Source: DASWJS01 sp036397035 (GTDB lineage Bacteria > Actinomycetota > AC-67). Taken from it: DNA of 64,000 nt. The notes under the pieces were generated by a model that saw only the letters and a list, made by a program, of their open reading frames with translations, ran no database searches and had not been told where the DNA came from. Location of the stretch: assembly GCA_036397035.1 (NCBI GenBank), contig DASWJS010000021.1, forward strand, positions 1 through 64,000, in the 5' to 3' direction. Of this stretch, positions 29,449 to 38,095 are shown in pieces (the stretch's first letter is position 1; every line of letters begins with the position of its first letter). A program made the translations under genes and the position numbers.

Positions 29449-30540
29449 TTACGGGTCCAGACGGTAGAAGCGGAGCATGGGGTGCTCGATCTGGTCGAGC
29501 ACCGTCGTCGCTCCGAAGCCTGCTTCGCCGGCATACCGGCGCAGGGTGTCGGGACGCATGACGGTGCCCGTGGCCGCCGACGGCTCGTCCGACAGGCCCG
29601 CCGGCAGGCAGCACAGGATGCTCGCGGCGTACATGAAGCGGTCGATCTCGTCGGCGGGCGCGGTGAAGACCTCGCCGACTCGCTCGTCGGCGATGATCGC
29701 GGTCCCGCCGGGCGCGAGCATGGCCCGCACCGCGCCGAGCACCTCGACCGGTCTCGACAGGTCGTGGATCGCCTCGATCACGACGGCGAGGTCGTAGCGG
29801 CCGCGGTTGGCCGGGTCGGCTGCGTCACGCGTCTCGAACGTCACGCGGTCGGCCACGCCGGCGTCGGCGGCGTTCTTGCGCGCGAGCCCGATCGAATACT
29901 CGTCGAGGTCGAAGCCGTCGACGGTGAGGTGAGGATAGGCGCGCGCGATCGCGATCGCGGCCCATCCGGCGCCGCAGGCCACGTCGGCGACCCGGGCGGG
30001 ATTCGCCGTGTCGGACAGCCGCGCGTGCACGTCCGGCACCGCGGGCAGGAACTCGCTTCCCAGCGACATCAGGAGCCACGGGCGGTTGAAGTCCCCCTGC
30101 GCCTCGATCGCCTCGCTACCGAAGGAGGCCCAGTCCACGCCGCCGCCGGTTCGGAACGCTTCGGCGAGCTTGGGCAGCGTCCCGGCGATGGCGCCGGTGA
30201 TCTTGGCCAGCGGCGCGATCGAATAGGGGCTCTCCGGCTTGACGAGCGCCTCGGCGTGCGCGTCGGGCAACGAATAGCGCCGCTCCTGCGGCGCCGCGCT
30301 CGCGTCCTCGACCTCGACGATGCCCGCGGCGGCTTGCTGCTCGAGCCACTCCTGCGCGTAGCGCCCGGCGACGCCGGTTCGCGCGGCGAGGTCCGGCGGC
30401 GTCGCCGGACCGTCGTCGTGCAGCGCGGCGTAGAGGCCGAACTTGTCGCCGATGTAGACAGTGAGCAGCTCCCAGGCTTGCAGGCCGGCCGTGAAAAGCC
30501 GTCCGACGAACTCCTCCGTCCGCGTGCTCGTGTCGGTCAT
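29449..30540 (-). CDS. SAM-dependent methyltransferase with winged-helix N-terminus
   Basis: A 363-residue class I methyltransferase. Residues about 15-110 form a dimerisation/winged-helix region (YIGDKFGLYAALHDDGP, YAQEWLEQQAA) like that of small-molecule O-methyltransferases. The SAM motif VADVACGAGWAAIAIA lies near residue 185, the acidic loop DGFDLDEYS near 210, and the post-I motif VVIEAIHDLSRP near 255. GGGAGG precedes the ATG at 30540. The methyl acceptor cannot be told from the sequence. Confidence 0.88.
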   Translation of the reverse strand: MTDTSTRTEEFVGRLFTAGLQAWELLTVYIGDKFGLYAALHDDGPATPPDLAARTGVAGRYAQEWLEQQAAAGIVEVEDASAAPQERRYSLPDAHAEALVKPESPYSIAPLAKITGAIAGTLPKLAEAFRTGGGVDWASFGSEAIEAQGDFNRPWLLMSLGSEFLPAVPDVHARLSDTANPARVADVACGAGWAAIAIARAYPHLTVDGFDLDEYSIGLARKNAADAGVADRVTFETRDAADPANRGRYDLAVVIEAIHDLSRPVEVLGAVRAMLAPGGTAIIADERVGEVFTAPADEIDRFMYAASILCCLPAGLSDEPSAATGTVMRPDTLRRYAGEAGFGATTVLDQIEHPMLRFYRLDP

Positions 30541-30674
30541 GACACCCTCCCGTCTTCCCGTCGCTCGTCCCGCTCCCCCGCGACCGCGGCGAGGTTCCCG
30601 AGCGTGTGCCGCGCGGCCTTCGCCACCATTCGCATCCCGATCCCCGCGAAGCGCGAGCCGAAGAGTCGGAGCAT
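30537..30674 (-). CDS. possible 45-residue protein coupled to the methyltransferase
   Basis: A frame from ATG 30674 encodes a 45-residue basic peptide (MLRLFGSRFAGIG...) whose TGA overlaps the methyltransferase ATG by four bases (ATGA). The same frame stays open about 15 codons further upstream but without a start codon. It has no good ribosome binding site. The rest of the 238-base gap (30541-30778) shows nothing recognisable. Confidence 0.25.
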   Translation of the reverse strand: MLRLFGSRFAGIGMRMVAKAARHTLGNLAAVAGERDERREDGRVS

Positions 30675-30778
30675 CCCCGGCAAGTGGCTGATGCGAACGA
30701 TGCGAAGGGTATAGGAAACGCGCGAGCCGCCCGCGCCGAAGCGACCGCGTGGGCGCTGCGCGGCTCGGCGCGTCCCGG

Positions 30779-31177
30779 CTAGACGTCCAGCGCGACGATC
30801 TGGCGAACCCAGACCGCGACCACCGTCGCGCTCATGGCGACAACGGCCGGACGCGAACCGAGCCAGCGCGCCGGGATGCGAACCCCGCGCGCCCAGGTGA
30901 CCCAGCCCGCCACGGCCCCGGCGGCGACGAGCGCCGCCAGCACCGGTCCGAGCGGGTTCCACGCGAACGAGCCCGCGGCGTCCCCGCGCGCGAGCGCGAC
31001 GAAGCTGCGCGTGAGCCCGGTCGTCGGCGCGGGGATCCCCCACCGCAGCAGGATCGAGCCCGGCACCCATCGCGGGATGCCGGTCGCCGCGAACAGCGCC
31101 GCGAGGACGACGATGCCCGAGCAGTAGAGCGCGAGCCAGGGCGGCTCGCGCCTCACGCCCGTGGACTCGCTCCTCAC
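30779..31177 (-). CDS. DUF2752-like membrane protein without the cysteine motif
   Basis: A 132-residue protein with three hydrophobic helices (about 15-35, 76-95, 108-128). The central segment GIPAPTTGLTRSFVALARGD followed by NPLGP aligns with the DUF2752 signature, in which CPxCGLTR is usual; both cysteines are replaced. GTG at 31177 overlaps the stop of the zinc-ribbon gene (GTGA), a pairing often seen for DUF2752 genes. The function of the family is not established. Confidence 0.75.
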   Translation of the reverse strand: MRSESTGVRREPPWLALYCSGIVVLAALFAATGIPRWVPGSILLRWGIPAPTTGLTRSFVALARGDAAGSFAWNPLGPVLAALVAAGAVAGWVTWARGVRIPARWLGSRPAVVAMSATVVAVWVRQIVALDV

Positions 31178-31530
31178 GACCGGACGATCGAGCCGACGGC
31201 CGTCAGCAAGAACAGGATCGCGATGACGGTGAACCCGACGCTGATCCAGCCGAGCACGATGCCCGCCGTGGCCATCCCCTCGCCGCCCAGCGACCGGTCC
31301 ATGGCGATCTTCCGCTTGGCGTTGTTGCCGATGATGATCGCCGGGACGCCGGTGACGATGCCACAGAGCACGACCGACAGGATGCCAAGGATCATCGCAG
31401 TCGTCGCGCTGCTCTCGGTGCGCGGGGCGGCGTAGCCCGGCGGCTGCACCGAGCCCTGCGGGTGTCCGCAGCTCGGGCATACGACCGCTTGCTCCGAAAC
31501 CTGTGCGCCGCAGTTCCCGCAATAGACCAT
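31174..31530 (-). CDS. zinc-ribbon DUF4190-like membrane protein
   Basis: A 118-residue protein. An N-terminal zinc ribbon has two CxxC knuckles, CGNC and CPSC, followed by a Pro/Gly linker and two membrane helices (about 42-70 and 86-112). The VVLCGIVTGVPAIIIGNNAKR pattern spread over the first helix and loop fits DUF4190. The GGGGAGGGGG tract before the ATG at 31530 is a strong ribosome binding site. It follows gatB by 23 bases. Confidence 0.88.
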   Translation of the reverse strand: MVYCGNCGAQVSEQAVVCPSCGHPQGSVQPPGYAAPRTESSATTAMILGILSVVLCGIVTGVPAIIIGNNAKRKIAMDRSLGGEGMATAGIVLGWISVGFTVIAILFLLTAVGSIVRS

Positions 31531-31553
31531 GGTTCCCCCTCCCCTTCTCCTGT

Positions 31554-33011
31554 TCAGCCGTCCGGCTCGCCCAGCACGTCCGCCAGGACGCGCTTGACGA
31601 CGTCGGGAGCGCCTTGCCCCTTCAGCGCCTTCATCGTCTGACCCATCAGGAAGCCGAAGACTTTCTGCTCGCCCGCGCGGTAGCGCGCCGCCTCGGCCGC
31701 GTGCGCCCCGATCACCTCGCGCACCGCTCCCTCGACGGCGCCGTCGTCGCTCACCTGCTGCAGCCCGCGCTCGGCGATCAGCGCAAGCGGGTCGGCGCTC
31801 TGCTCGTAGGCGTCGAGGAACACCTTCTTCGCCGTGTTCAGGTTGACGACCCCGCCGGCGACGGCCTCGATGAGCGCGGCGAGCTGCTCGGGCGCGATGC
31901 GCGCGGCGCCGATCTCCTCGCCGTGGTCGTTCAGCGCGCGCGACAGCTCGCCGGCCATCCAGACCGCGGCGTCGCGCGCCGGCGCGCCGGCGGCGAGCAG
32001 CGCCTCGAAGTACGCGACGCTCATCGGATGCGCGCCGACGAAGGCGGCCTGCTCGGGCGTCAGCGCGTGCTCGGCGGTCAGGCGCTCGCGCCGCGCGCGC
32101 GGCAGCTCGGGCAACCCGGCGCGCAGCTTCTCCATCCATTCCTCGGCCGGCGCGATCGGCACGAGGTCGGGCTCGGGGAAGTAGCGGTAGTCGAAGGCCT
32201 CTTCCTTCGAGCGCATCGACGAGGTCTTGCCGGTGCCCTCGTCGAAGTGGCGCGTCTCCTGCACGACGGCGTCGCCGCGATCCAGCACGCGGGTCTGGCG
32301 CTCGATCTCGTAGGCGAGCGCGCGCCCGACCGAGCGGATCGAGTTCATGTTCTTGACTTCGACCTTGACGCCGTAGGCGTCCGCGCCGGCCCGCCGGAGC
32401 GAGACGTTCGCGTCGCAGCGCATCGAGCCTTCGTCCATCCGCACGTCGCTCACGCCGAGCGTCAGCAGGATCGCGCGCAGCTCGGTCAGGTACGCTTGCG
32501 CCTGCTCGGGCGTGCGGATGTCGGGCTCGGAGACGATCTCGACCAGCGGGATGCCCGCGCGGTTGTAGTCGACGAGCGAGTGCGAGGAGTCGGCGATCCG
32601 CCCGGTGGCTCCCACGTGCAAGCTCTTGCCGGTGTCCTCCTCCATGTGCGCGCGCGTGATGCCGACCCGGTGCGTGCCGCCGGCGTCCTCGATCTCCAGG
32701 TGCCCGTCCACGCACAGGGGCAGGTCGTACTGGGAGATCTGGTAGTTCTTCGGCATGTCCGGGTAGAAGTAGTTCTTGCGGTGGAAGATCGAGTGCCCGG
32801 CGATGCGGCAGCTCAGCGCGAGCCCGATCGTCATCAGGTGCTCGATCGCGCGCTCGTTGGGCACCGGGAGCGAGCCCGGCTGGCCGAGGCACACCGGGCA
32901 GGTCTGCGTGTTGGGCTCGGCCCCGAACGTGGTCGCGCAGCCGCAGAACATCTTGGAGCGCGTGGACAGCTCGACGTGGACCTCCAGGCCGATGACGGCT
33001 TCGTAGGTCAC
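31554..33011 (-). CDS. gatB: Asp/Glu-tRNA amidotransferase subunit B
   Basis: A 485-residue GatB, the subunit that binds misacylated Glu-tRNAGln or Asp-tRNAAsn and carries the kinase site. It begins TYEAVIGLEVHVELSTRSKMFCGC and has the LPVPNERAIEH and RNYFYPDMPKNYQISQYD-type segments, the zinc/metal cysteines near the N-terminus, and a C-terminal YqeY-like tail domain (VFGFLMGQTMKALKG). GTG at 33011 lies in a GTGA overlap with gatA; earlier in-frame starts would extend into gatA without support. Confidence 0.96.
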   Translation of the reverse strand: MTYEAVIGLEVHVELSTRSKMFCGCATTFGAEPNTQTCPVCLGQPGSLPVPNERAIEHLMTIGLALSCRIAGHSIFHRKNYFYPDMPKNYQISQYDLPLCVDGHLEIEDAGGTHRVGITRAHMEEDTGKSLHVGATGRIADSSHSLVDYNRAGIPLVEIVSEPDIRTPEQAQAYLTELRAILLTLGVSDVRMDEGSMRCDANVSLRRAGADAYGVKVEVKNMNSIRSVGRALAYEIERQTRVLDRGDAVVQETRHFDEGTGKTSSMRSKEEAFDYRYFPEPDLVPIAPAEEWMEKLRAGLPELPRARRERLTAEHALTPEQAAFVGAHPMSVAYFEALLAAGAPARDAAVWMAGELSRALNDHGEEIGAARIAPEQLAALIEAVAGGVVNLNTAKKVFLDAYEQSADPLALIAERGLQQVSDDGAVEGAVREVIGAHAAEAARYRAGEQKVFGFLMGQTMKALKGQGAPDVVKRVLADVLGEPDG

Positions 33012-34483
33012 GGCGCGCTCCACAGGGGCGGGTCGGGCGCCGGGCCGCGCGCGCGCTCGTAGGCCGCCGCGACCCGGAACAGGAGCGGCTCGGACAGCGG
33101 CGGGCCGAGGACCTGAAGGCCGACCGGCAGGCCGTCGTCGCTGAGACCGCACGGCACGCTGATCCCGGCGGCGCCCGCGAGGTTGGTCGGGATCGTGTAC
33201 ACGTCGCTGAGGTACATCGCGAGCGGGTCGCCGGTCTTCTCGCCCACCGCGAACGCCGTCGTCGGGCTCGTCGGGCCGACCAGCACGTCGAAGTCTGCAT
33301 AGGCGCGCTCGAACTCGCGGATGACCAGCGTGCGGACCTGCTGGGCCTTGCCGTAGTAGGCGTCGTAGTAGCCGACCGACAGCGCGTAGGTGCCGAGCAT
33401 GATGCGGCGCTTGACCTCGTCGCCGAAGCCTTCGGTGCGTGTGCGCGTATTGAGGTCGACGACGTCGGTCGCGTTCGCGGCGCGGTGGCCCTGGCGCACG
33501 CCGTCGTAGCGCGCGAGGTTGCTCGAGCACTCCGCCGGCGCGATCAGGTAGTAGGCGCTCAGCGCGTACTCGAACACCGGCAGGCTCACCTCGCCGACGC
33601 GCGCGCCGGCGGCGGCGAGCGCGTCGATCGCCTCTCGCACGCGCGCCTTCACGCCCGGCTGCAAGCCGTCGCCGCCCATCCAGTCCGCGATCACGCCGAC
33701 CCGCAGGCCCTCGATCCCCTCGCCCAGCGCCGCGCGGTAGTCGGGCACCGGATCGTCGATGCTCGTCGCGTCCATCGGGTCGTGGCCGGCGAAGACGCCG
33801 AGCAGCAGCGCCGCGTCCTCGGTGCTGCGCGCGATCGGGCCGACCTGGTCGAGGCTCGAGGCGAAGGCGATGATGCCGTAGCGGCTGACGCGCCCGTAGG
33901 TCGGCTTCACGCCGACGACGCCGCACAGGCTCGCGGGCTGCCGGATCGATCCGCCGGTGTCGGTCCCGATGCCGAGCGGCGCCATCCCGGCCGCGACCGC
34001 CGCGACGCTTCCGCCGCTCGAGCCGCCGGCGACCCGCGTGAGGTCCCACGGGTTCAGGCTCGGTCCGAAGGCCGAGTTCTCCGTCGAGGAGCCCATCGCG
34101 AACTCGTCCAGGTTCGCCTTGCCGACGATCGGCAGCCCGGCCACGCGCAGGCGCTCGACCACGGTGCAGTCGTAGGGGGGCACGTAGTCCGCCAGGATCC
34201 TGCTGGCGGCCGTCGTGCGGATCCCGTCGGTGCACAGGATGTCCTTGATCGCGACCGGCGCCCCCGCGAGCGGGTGCAGGCGCTCGCCGCGCGCGACGCG
34301 GGCGTCCACCTCGCCGGCCGTCGCGCGGGCCAGCTCGGGCGTGACCGTGATGAACGCGTGCACCCGGTCGTCCAGCACGGCGATCCGGTCCAGGTGTGCC
34401 TCGGTCACCTCGCGCGCGCTCGCCTCCTTGGCGGCGATCATGCGCGCCAGCTCGGCCGCGCCGAGCCGCCACAGCTCGCTCAC
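33008..34483 (-). CDS. gatA: Asp/Glu-tRNA amidotransferase subunit A
   Basis: A 491-residue amidase-signature glutaminase that releases ammonia for the GatB reaction. The catalytic Ser-cisSer-Lys triad residues are in VAIKD (Lys), AGGSSGGS and GTDTGGSIRQPA. The length is standard. GTG at 34483 overlaps the gatC stop, and the stop overlaps gatB's start, so gatCAB is one translationally coupled unit. Its presence suggests that the cell makes Gln-tRNA and/or Asn-tRNA indirectly. Confidence 0.97.
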   Translation of the reverse strand: MSELWRLGAAELARMIAAKEASAREVTEAHLDRIAVLDDRVHAFITVTPELARATAGEVDARVARGERLHPLAGAPVAIKDILCTDGIRTTAASRILADYVPPYDCTVVERLRVAGLPIVGKANLDEFAMGSSTENSAFGPSLNPWDLTRVAGGSSGGSVAAVAAGMAPLGIGTDTGGSIRQPASLCGVVGVKPTYGRVSRYGIIAFASSLDQVGPIARSTEDAALLLGVFAGHDPMDATSIDDPVPDYRAALGEGIEGLRVGVIADWMGGDGLQPGVKARVREAIDALAAAGARVGEVSLPVFEYALSAYYLIAPAECSSNLARYDGVRQGHRAANATDVVDLNTRTRTEGFGDEVKRRIMLGTYALSVGYYDAYYGKAQQVRTLVIREFERAYADFDVLVGPTSPTTAFAVGEKTGDPLAMYLSDVYTIPTNLAGAAGISVPCGLSDDGLPVGLQVLGPPLSEPLLFRVAAAYERARGPAPDPPLWSAP

Positions 34484-34773
34484 GCCTCCTCCAGGATGCG
34501 CGGGACCCGGAAGCGCCCGTCCTCGACCTCGGGCCCGATGCCGAGCGCCTTGCCCTGCGGCAGGCTCGGCTTCACCTCGTCGGGCCGGAAGACGTTCGTC
34601 ATCGGGATCGCATGCGCGGTCGGCGGCACGTCCTCGGTCGCGAGCGCGCTCACCTGGTCCGCGTGCTCCAGGATGCGCGAAAGCTGGGAGGTGAAGCGGT
34701 CCAGCTCGTCGTCGGTGAAGGCGAGCCGCGCGAGCTTCGCCACGTGCCGGACTTGGTCCTTGTCGATCGCCAT
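34480..34773 (-). CDS. gatC: Asp/Glu-tRNA amidotransferase subunit C
   Basis: A 97-residue GatC, the small chaperone-like subunit that holds GatA and GatB together. VRHVAKLARLAFTDDEL and the C-terminal RVPRILEE motif are typical. No ribosome binding site precedes the ATG at 34773. Instead TAGACT (34782-34787) lies eight bases upstream, so this gene may start a leaderless transcript inside the larger cluster. Confidence 0.96.
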   Translation of the reverse strand: MAIDKDQVRHVAKLARLAFTDDELDRFTSQLSRILEHADQVSALATEDVPPTAHAIPMTNVFRPDEVKPSLPQGKALGIGPEVEDGRFRVPRILEEA

Positions 34774-34781
34774 GACGCCCG

Positions 34782-34787
34782 AGTCTA
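34782..34787 (-). promoter_or_regulatory. -10 hexamer for a leaderless gatCAB transcript
   Basis: TAGACT on the minus strand, eight bases before the gatC ATG, in the 25-base gap after ligA. No clear -35 is present. It matches the window-wide TANNNT-N7-10-start pattern. Confidence 0.45.
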
Positions 34788-34798
34788 CCGGCGCGCGT

Positions 34799-36784
34799 TC
34801 ACAGCATCGCGCGCAACGCGTCCTCGTCGACGATCTCGACGCCCAGGTCCTGCGCCTTCGCGAGCTTGGTCCCCGGGTCGGCGCCGGCCACGACGTAGGA
34901 GGTCTTCTTCGACACGCTCGAGGTGACCTTGCCGCCGGCGTGCTCGATCAGCGCCGTCGCCGCTTCACGCGTCAGCGTGGGCAGGGTGCCGGTCAGCACG
35001 AACGTCTTGCCGCTGAGGGGCCCCTCGGCCGCGGGCGGCGCTTCGGCGTCCACGACCCTCACGCCCGCAGCCCGCAGCTTCGCCAGCACCGTCCTGGTCG
35101 ACTCCTGCTCGAAGAACGTCGCGACGCTCTGGGCGATGACCGCGCCGATCCCGTCGACGGCCGCCAGCTCCTCGGCGGAGGCCGACTCGATCCGGTCCAG
35201 CGACGGCATCGCGCGCGCGAGCACCCGCGCGCCGGTCCCGCCGAGGTGGCGGATGCCGAGGCCGGTCAGCAGTCGAGCAAGCCCGCGGTCCTTCGAGTCT
35301 TCGACCGCGCGACGAAGGTTCGCCACCTTGCGCTCCTTGAAGCCCTCAAGGCTCGCGAGCTGGTCGTCGGTGAGGGCGTAGACGTCGCCCGGGTCGCGCA
35401 CGAGGCCGCGCACGATCAGCTCGTGGAGGGTCCGGTAGCCGAGCCCCTCGACGTCCATCGCGCCGCGCGAGGCGAAGTGCGCCAGGCGTTCGAGCCGTTG
35501 CGACGGGCAGTCGATGCCCGTGCAGTAGGCGACGGCGTCGCCCTCGTTGCGAACGATCGCCGAGCCGCACGCCGGACACGTCGAGGGCATCTTCCATCGG
35601 CGCAGGCCCCTGCGCCGCTTCGACAGGACCGGCCCGGCCACTTCCGGGATGACGTCGCCCGCACGCCGCACGATCACGACGTCCCCAGGCCGCACGTCCT
35701 TGCGGGCGATCTCGTCCTGGTTGTGCAGCGTCGCCGACTGCACGGTCACGCCTCCGACGAAGACCGGTTCGAGCACGGCGTAGGGCGTCGCCGCCCCGGT
35801 CCGGCCGACGTAGACGCGGATGTCGCGCATCACCGTCTCGCGCTCTTCCGGCGGGTACTTGTAGGCGATGGCCCAGCGCGGCGCCTTCGAGGTGTAGCCA
35901 AGCTCGCGCTGCTGCGCGAAGGCGTCCACCTTGACGACCACCCCGTCGATCTCGTGGTCCACGTCGTGGCGGTGCTCGCGCCAGCGCTCGCAGAACGCCC
36001 ACACGTCCTCCAGCGCCGGCGCGGGCTCGGTCGTCGGCTCCACGCGAAGCCCGGCCTTCTTCGCCCACGACAGGAACGCGCGATGGCTCGCGAAGTCGAT
36101 GCCTTCGGTTCCCCCCAAGCCGTGGACGAGGTAGGTCAGCGGACGAGCAGCGGTCGCTGCCGGGTCCTTCTGCCGCAGGCTGCCGGCCGCGGTGTTGCGC
36201 GGGTTCGCGTAGCCGGGCTTTCCCTCCGCCCGCAACGCCTCGTTCATCGTCGCGAAGTCGGCGGTGCGCATGTAGACCTCGCCGCGCACCTCGATCAGCG
36301 GGGGCGGGTCGGGCACCTTCAGCCGGCGCGGCACGCCCTCGATGGTGGCGATGTTCGCGGTGACGTCCTCGCCGGTCTCGCCGTCGCCGCGGGTGGCGCC
36401 GCGCACGTAGCGCCCGCCTTCATAGGTGAGCGCGATCGCAACGCCGTCCACCTTCAGCTCGCACACGTAGGCCGGGTCGTCGACGGTCTTGCGAACGCGC
36501 TCGTCCCAGGCCGTCAGCTCCTCCAGCGAGAACGCGTTGTCGAGCGAGTACATGCGCGCGTGGTGGGTGACGGCGCGGAATCCCGCGGCGGGCGCGCCGC
36601 CGACTCGCTGCGTCGGCGAGTCTGGCGTGACCAGGCCGGGGTTCCGCTCCTCCAGCTCCCCCAGCTCGCGGTACAGCTCGTCGTAGGCGGCGTCGGAGAT
36701 CTCGGGCGCGTCCTTTTCGTAGTAGAGGCCGTTGTGGCGCTCGATCTCGGCGCGGAGGAACTCGATCCGCTCGCGGTCGTCCAC
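34799..36784 (-). CDS. ligA: NAD-dependent DNA ligase
   Basis: A 661-residue replicative ligase with all domains: Ia region (HNGLYYEKDAPEISDAAYDEL within several motifs), nucleotidyltransferase domain with the adenylation lysine in CELKVDGVAI near residue 110, OB fold, four-cysteine zinc finger (CPAC and CTGIDC), helix-hairpin-helix repeats, and a C-terminal BRCT domain (FVLTGTLPTLTREAA). The GTG at 36784 is three bases after the preceding small gene's stop. The length and motifs indicate a functional enzyme. Confidence 0.97.
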   Translation of the reverse strand: MDDRERIEFLRAEIERHNGLYYEKDAPEISDAAYDELYRELGELEERNPGLVTPDSPTQRVGGAPAAGFRAVTHHARMYSLDNAFSLEELTAWDERVRKTVDDPAYVCELKVDGVAIALTYEGGRYVRGATRGDGETGEDVTANIATIEGVPRRLKVPDPPPLIEVRGEVYMRTADFATMNEALRAEGKPGYANPRNTAAGSLRQKDPAATAARPLTYLVHGLGGTEGIDFASHRAFLSWAKKAGLRVEPTTEPAPALEDVWAFCERWREHRHDVDHEIDGVVVKVDAFAQQRELGYTSKAPRWAIAYKYPPEERETVMRDIRVYVGRTGAATPYAVLEPVFVGGVTVQSATLHNQDEIARKDVRPGDVVIVRRAGDVIPEVAGPVLSKRRRGLRRWKMPSTCPACGSAIVRNEGDAVAYCTGIDCPSQRLERLAHFASRGAMDVEGLGYRTLHELIVRGLVRDPGDVYALTDDQLASLEGFKERKVANLRRAVEDSKDRGLARLLTGLGIRHLGGTGARVLARAMPSLDRIESASAEELAAVDGIGAVIAQSVATFFEQESTRTVLAKLRAAGVRVVDAEAPPAAEGPLSGKTFVLTGTLPTLTREAATALIEHAGGKVTSSVSKKTSYVVAGADPGTKLAKAQDLGVEIVDEDALRAML

Positions 36785-36787
36785 GGC

Positions 36788-37030
36788 CTACCGCGAGCGG
36801 GTGGACTTCTTCGCGCGCTTGGCGCCCGCCTTGGCTCGCGGCGCGGCGCCGCGGGACGCGGATCCCAGCGCGGACTCCAGCGCGCCGAGGTCCGCCCGCA
36901 GCGTCTCGAGGACCTCCTCCGCCGGAGCGAACTCGCGACGCACCGCGATCGAGTAGCGCTGGATCACCTGAAGGTCGGGCAGGCGCACCCGCCTGCCCTG
37001 CGAGGAATCAGCGTTCGAAGACTCGGCCAC
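36788..37030 (-). CDS. small hypothetical protein between mnmA and ligA
   Basis: An 80-residue, hydrophilic protein with a helical middle (RRVRLPDLQVIQRYSIAVRR, then an Ala/Glu/Leu-rich amphipathic helix) and a basic Ala/Lys/Arg tail that could bind nucleic acid. The GTG start at 37030 has no strong ribosome binding site but lies 15 bases after mnmA, and the stop is three bases before ligA. This tight packing supports a real gene. No family recognised. Confidence 0.65.
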   Translation of the reverse strand: MAESSNADSSQGRRVRLPDLQVIQRYSIAVRREFAPAEEVLETLRADLGALESALGSASRGAAPRAKAGAKRAKKSTRSR

Positions 37031-37045
37031 GGGGCGATTATAGGT

Positions 37046-38095
37046 TCACAGCGCGCGTTCGATGGTTGCGCCGCCGAGGACTTCGGCGCCGGCGTAGAAC
37101 GCGACGAGCTGGCCGGGGGCGATGCCGCGTTCGGGGCGCTCGAAGCGCACGGTCGCACGGTCCTCGGTCGCATCCTCCAGCCGGGCGGGAATCGGCTCCC
37201 CGTGGGCGCGCACCTGGACGGCGTCGACGTCGCCGGGCGCCCCGGCAATCCAGGAAACCTCGGACGCCTCCAGCCCGCGGCGCGCGAGAAGCTCGCCCGG
37301 ACCGATGACGATCCGGTTGGCCGGCGCGTCGACGTCCAGGACGTAGGCGCGCTCGGCGAGCGCCAGCCCGAGCCCGCGGCGCTGGCCGACGGTAAAGCGG
37401 TGGATGCCGTCGTGCTCGCCCAGGACGCGCCCGGACGGGTCGACGATCTCGCCGGGCCGCGCGCCGCCGAGCTGCTCCTGCACGAACTCGCCCGCGTCGC
37501 CGCCGGGCACGAAGCAGATGTCGTAGGACTCGGGCTTGTTCGCGACCCGCAGGGACAGCTCGGCGGCGCGCGCGCGCGTCTCGGACTTGCGCTGCAGCCC
37601 CACGGGGAAGCGCGCGCGCGCGATCTGCTCGCCCGTGATGCGCGCCAAGACGTAGGACTGATCCTTGTCCGGATCGGCCGCGCGAAACAGCCGCCCGTCG
37701 CGCGCGACCGCGTAGTGACCGGTGGCCAGCGCGTCGAAGCCCGTCGCCACCGCTCGGTCGAGCAGCGCACCGAACTTGATCTTCTCGTTGCAGCGCACGC
37801 ACGGGTTCGGCGTGCGCCCGCTCGCGTAGGCGTCGACGAAGTCGCGCACGACGTGCTCGCCGAAGGCTTCTTTCATGTTCCAGACGTAGAACGGGATATC
37901 GAGCACCTGCGCCACCCGCCGCGCGTCGTCGGCGTCGGTCACCCCGCAGCAGCCGTGGACGCGCCCGTCGGCCGCCTCGCCGTGCACGTCCGCCAGGCGC
38001 AGGTGCACGCCGGTCACCTCGTGTCCCTCCTCGACGAGCATCGCCGCCGCGACGCTGGAGTCCACGCCGCCGGACATCGCCGCCAGGATCTTCAT
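37046..38095 (-). CDS. mnmA: tRNA-specific 2-thiouridylase
   Basis: A 349-residue PP-loop enzyme that puts sulfur on U34 of Lys, Glu and Gln tRNAs. The ATP-pyrophosphatase motif is MSGGVDSSVAA at the N-terminus, the catalytic cysteines are in NPCVRCN and SYDICFVPGG, and KDQSYVL follows the PP-loop domain as usual. The ATG overlaps the upstream cysteine desulfurase stop (ATGA), which pairs the sulfur donor with its user in one operon. Confidence 0.97.
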   Translation of the reverse strand: MKILAAMSGGVDSSVAAAMLVEEGHEVTGVHLRLADVHGEAADGRVHGCCGVTDADDARRVAQVLDIPFYVWNMKEAFGEHVVRDFVDAYASGRTPNPCVRCNEKIKFGALLDRAVATGFDALATGHYAVARDGRLFRAADPDKDQSYVLARITGEQIARARFPVGLQRKSETRARAAELSLRVANKPESYDICFVPGGDAGEFVQEQLGGARPGEIVDPSGRVLGEHDGIHRFTVGQRRGLGLALAERAYVLDVDAPANRIVIGPGELLARRGLEASEVSWIAGAPGDVDAVQVRAHGEPIPARLEDATEDRATVRFERPERGIAPGQLVAFYAGAEVLGGATIERAL

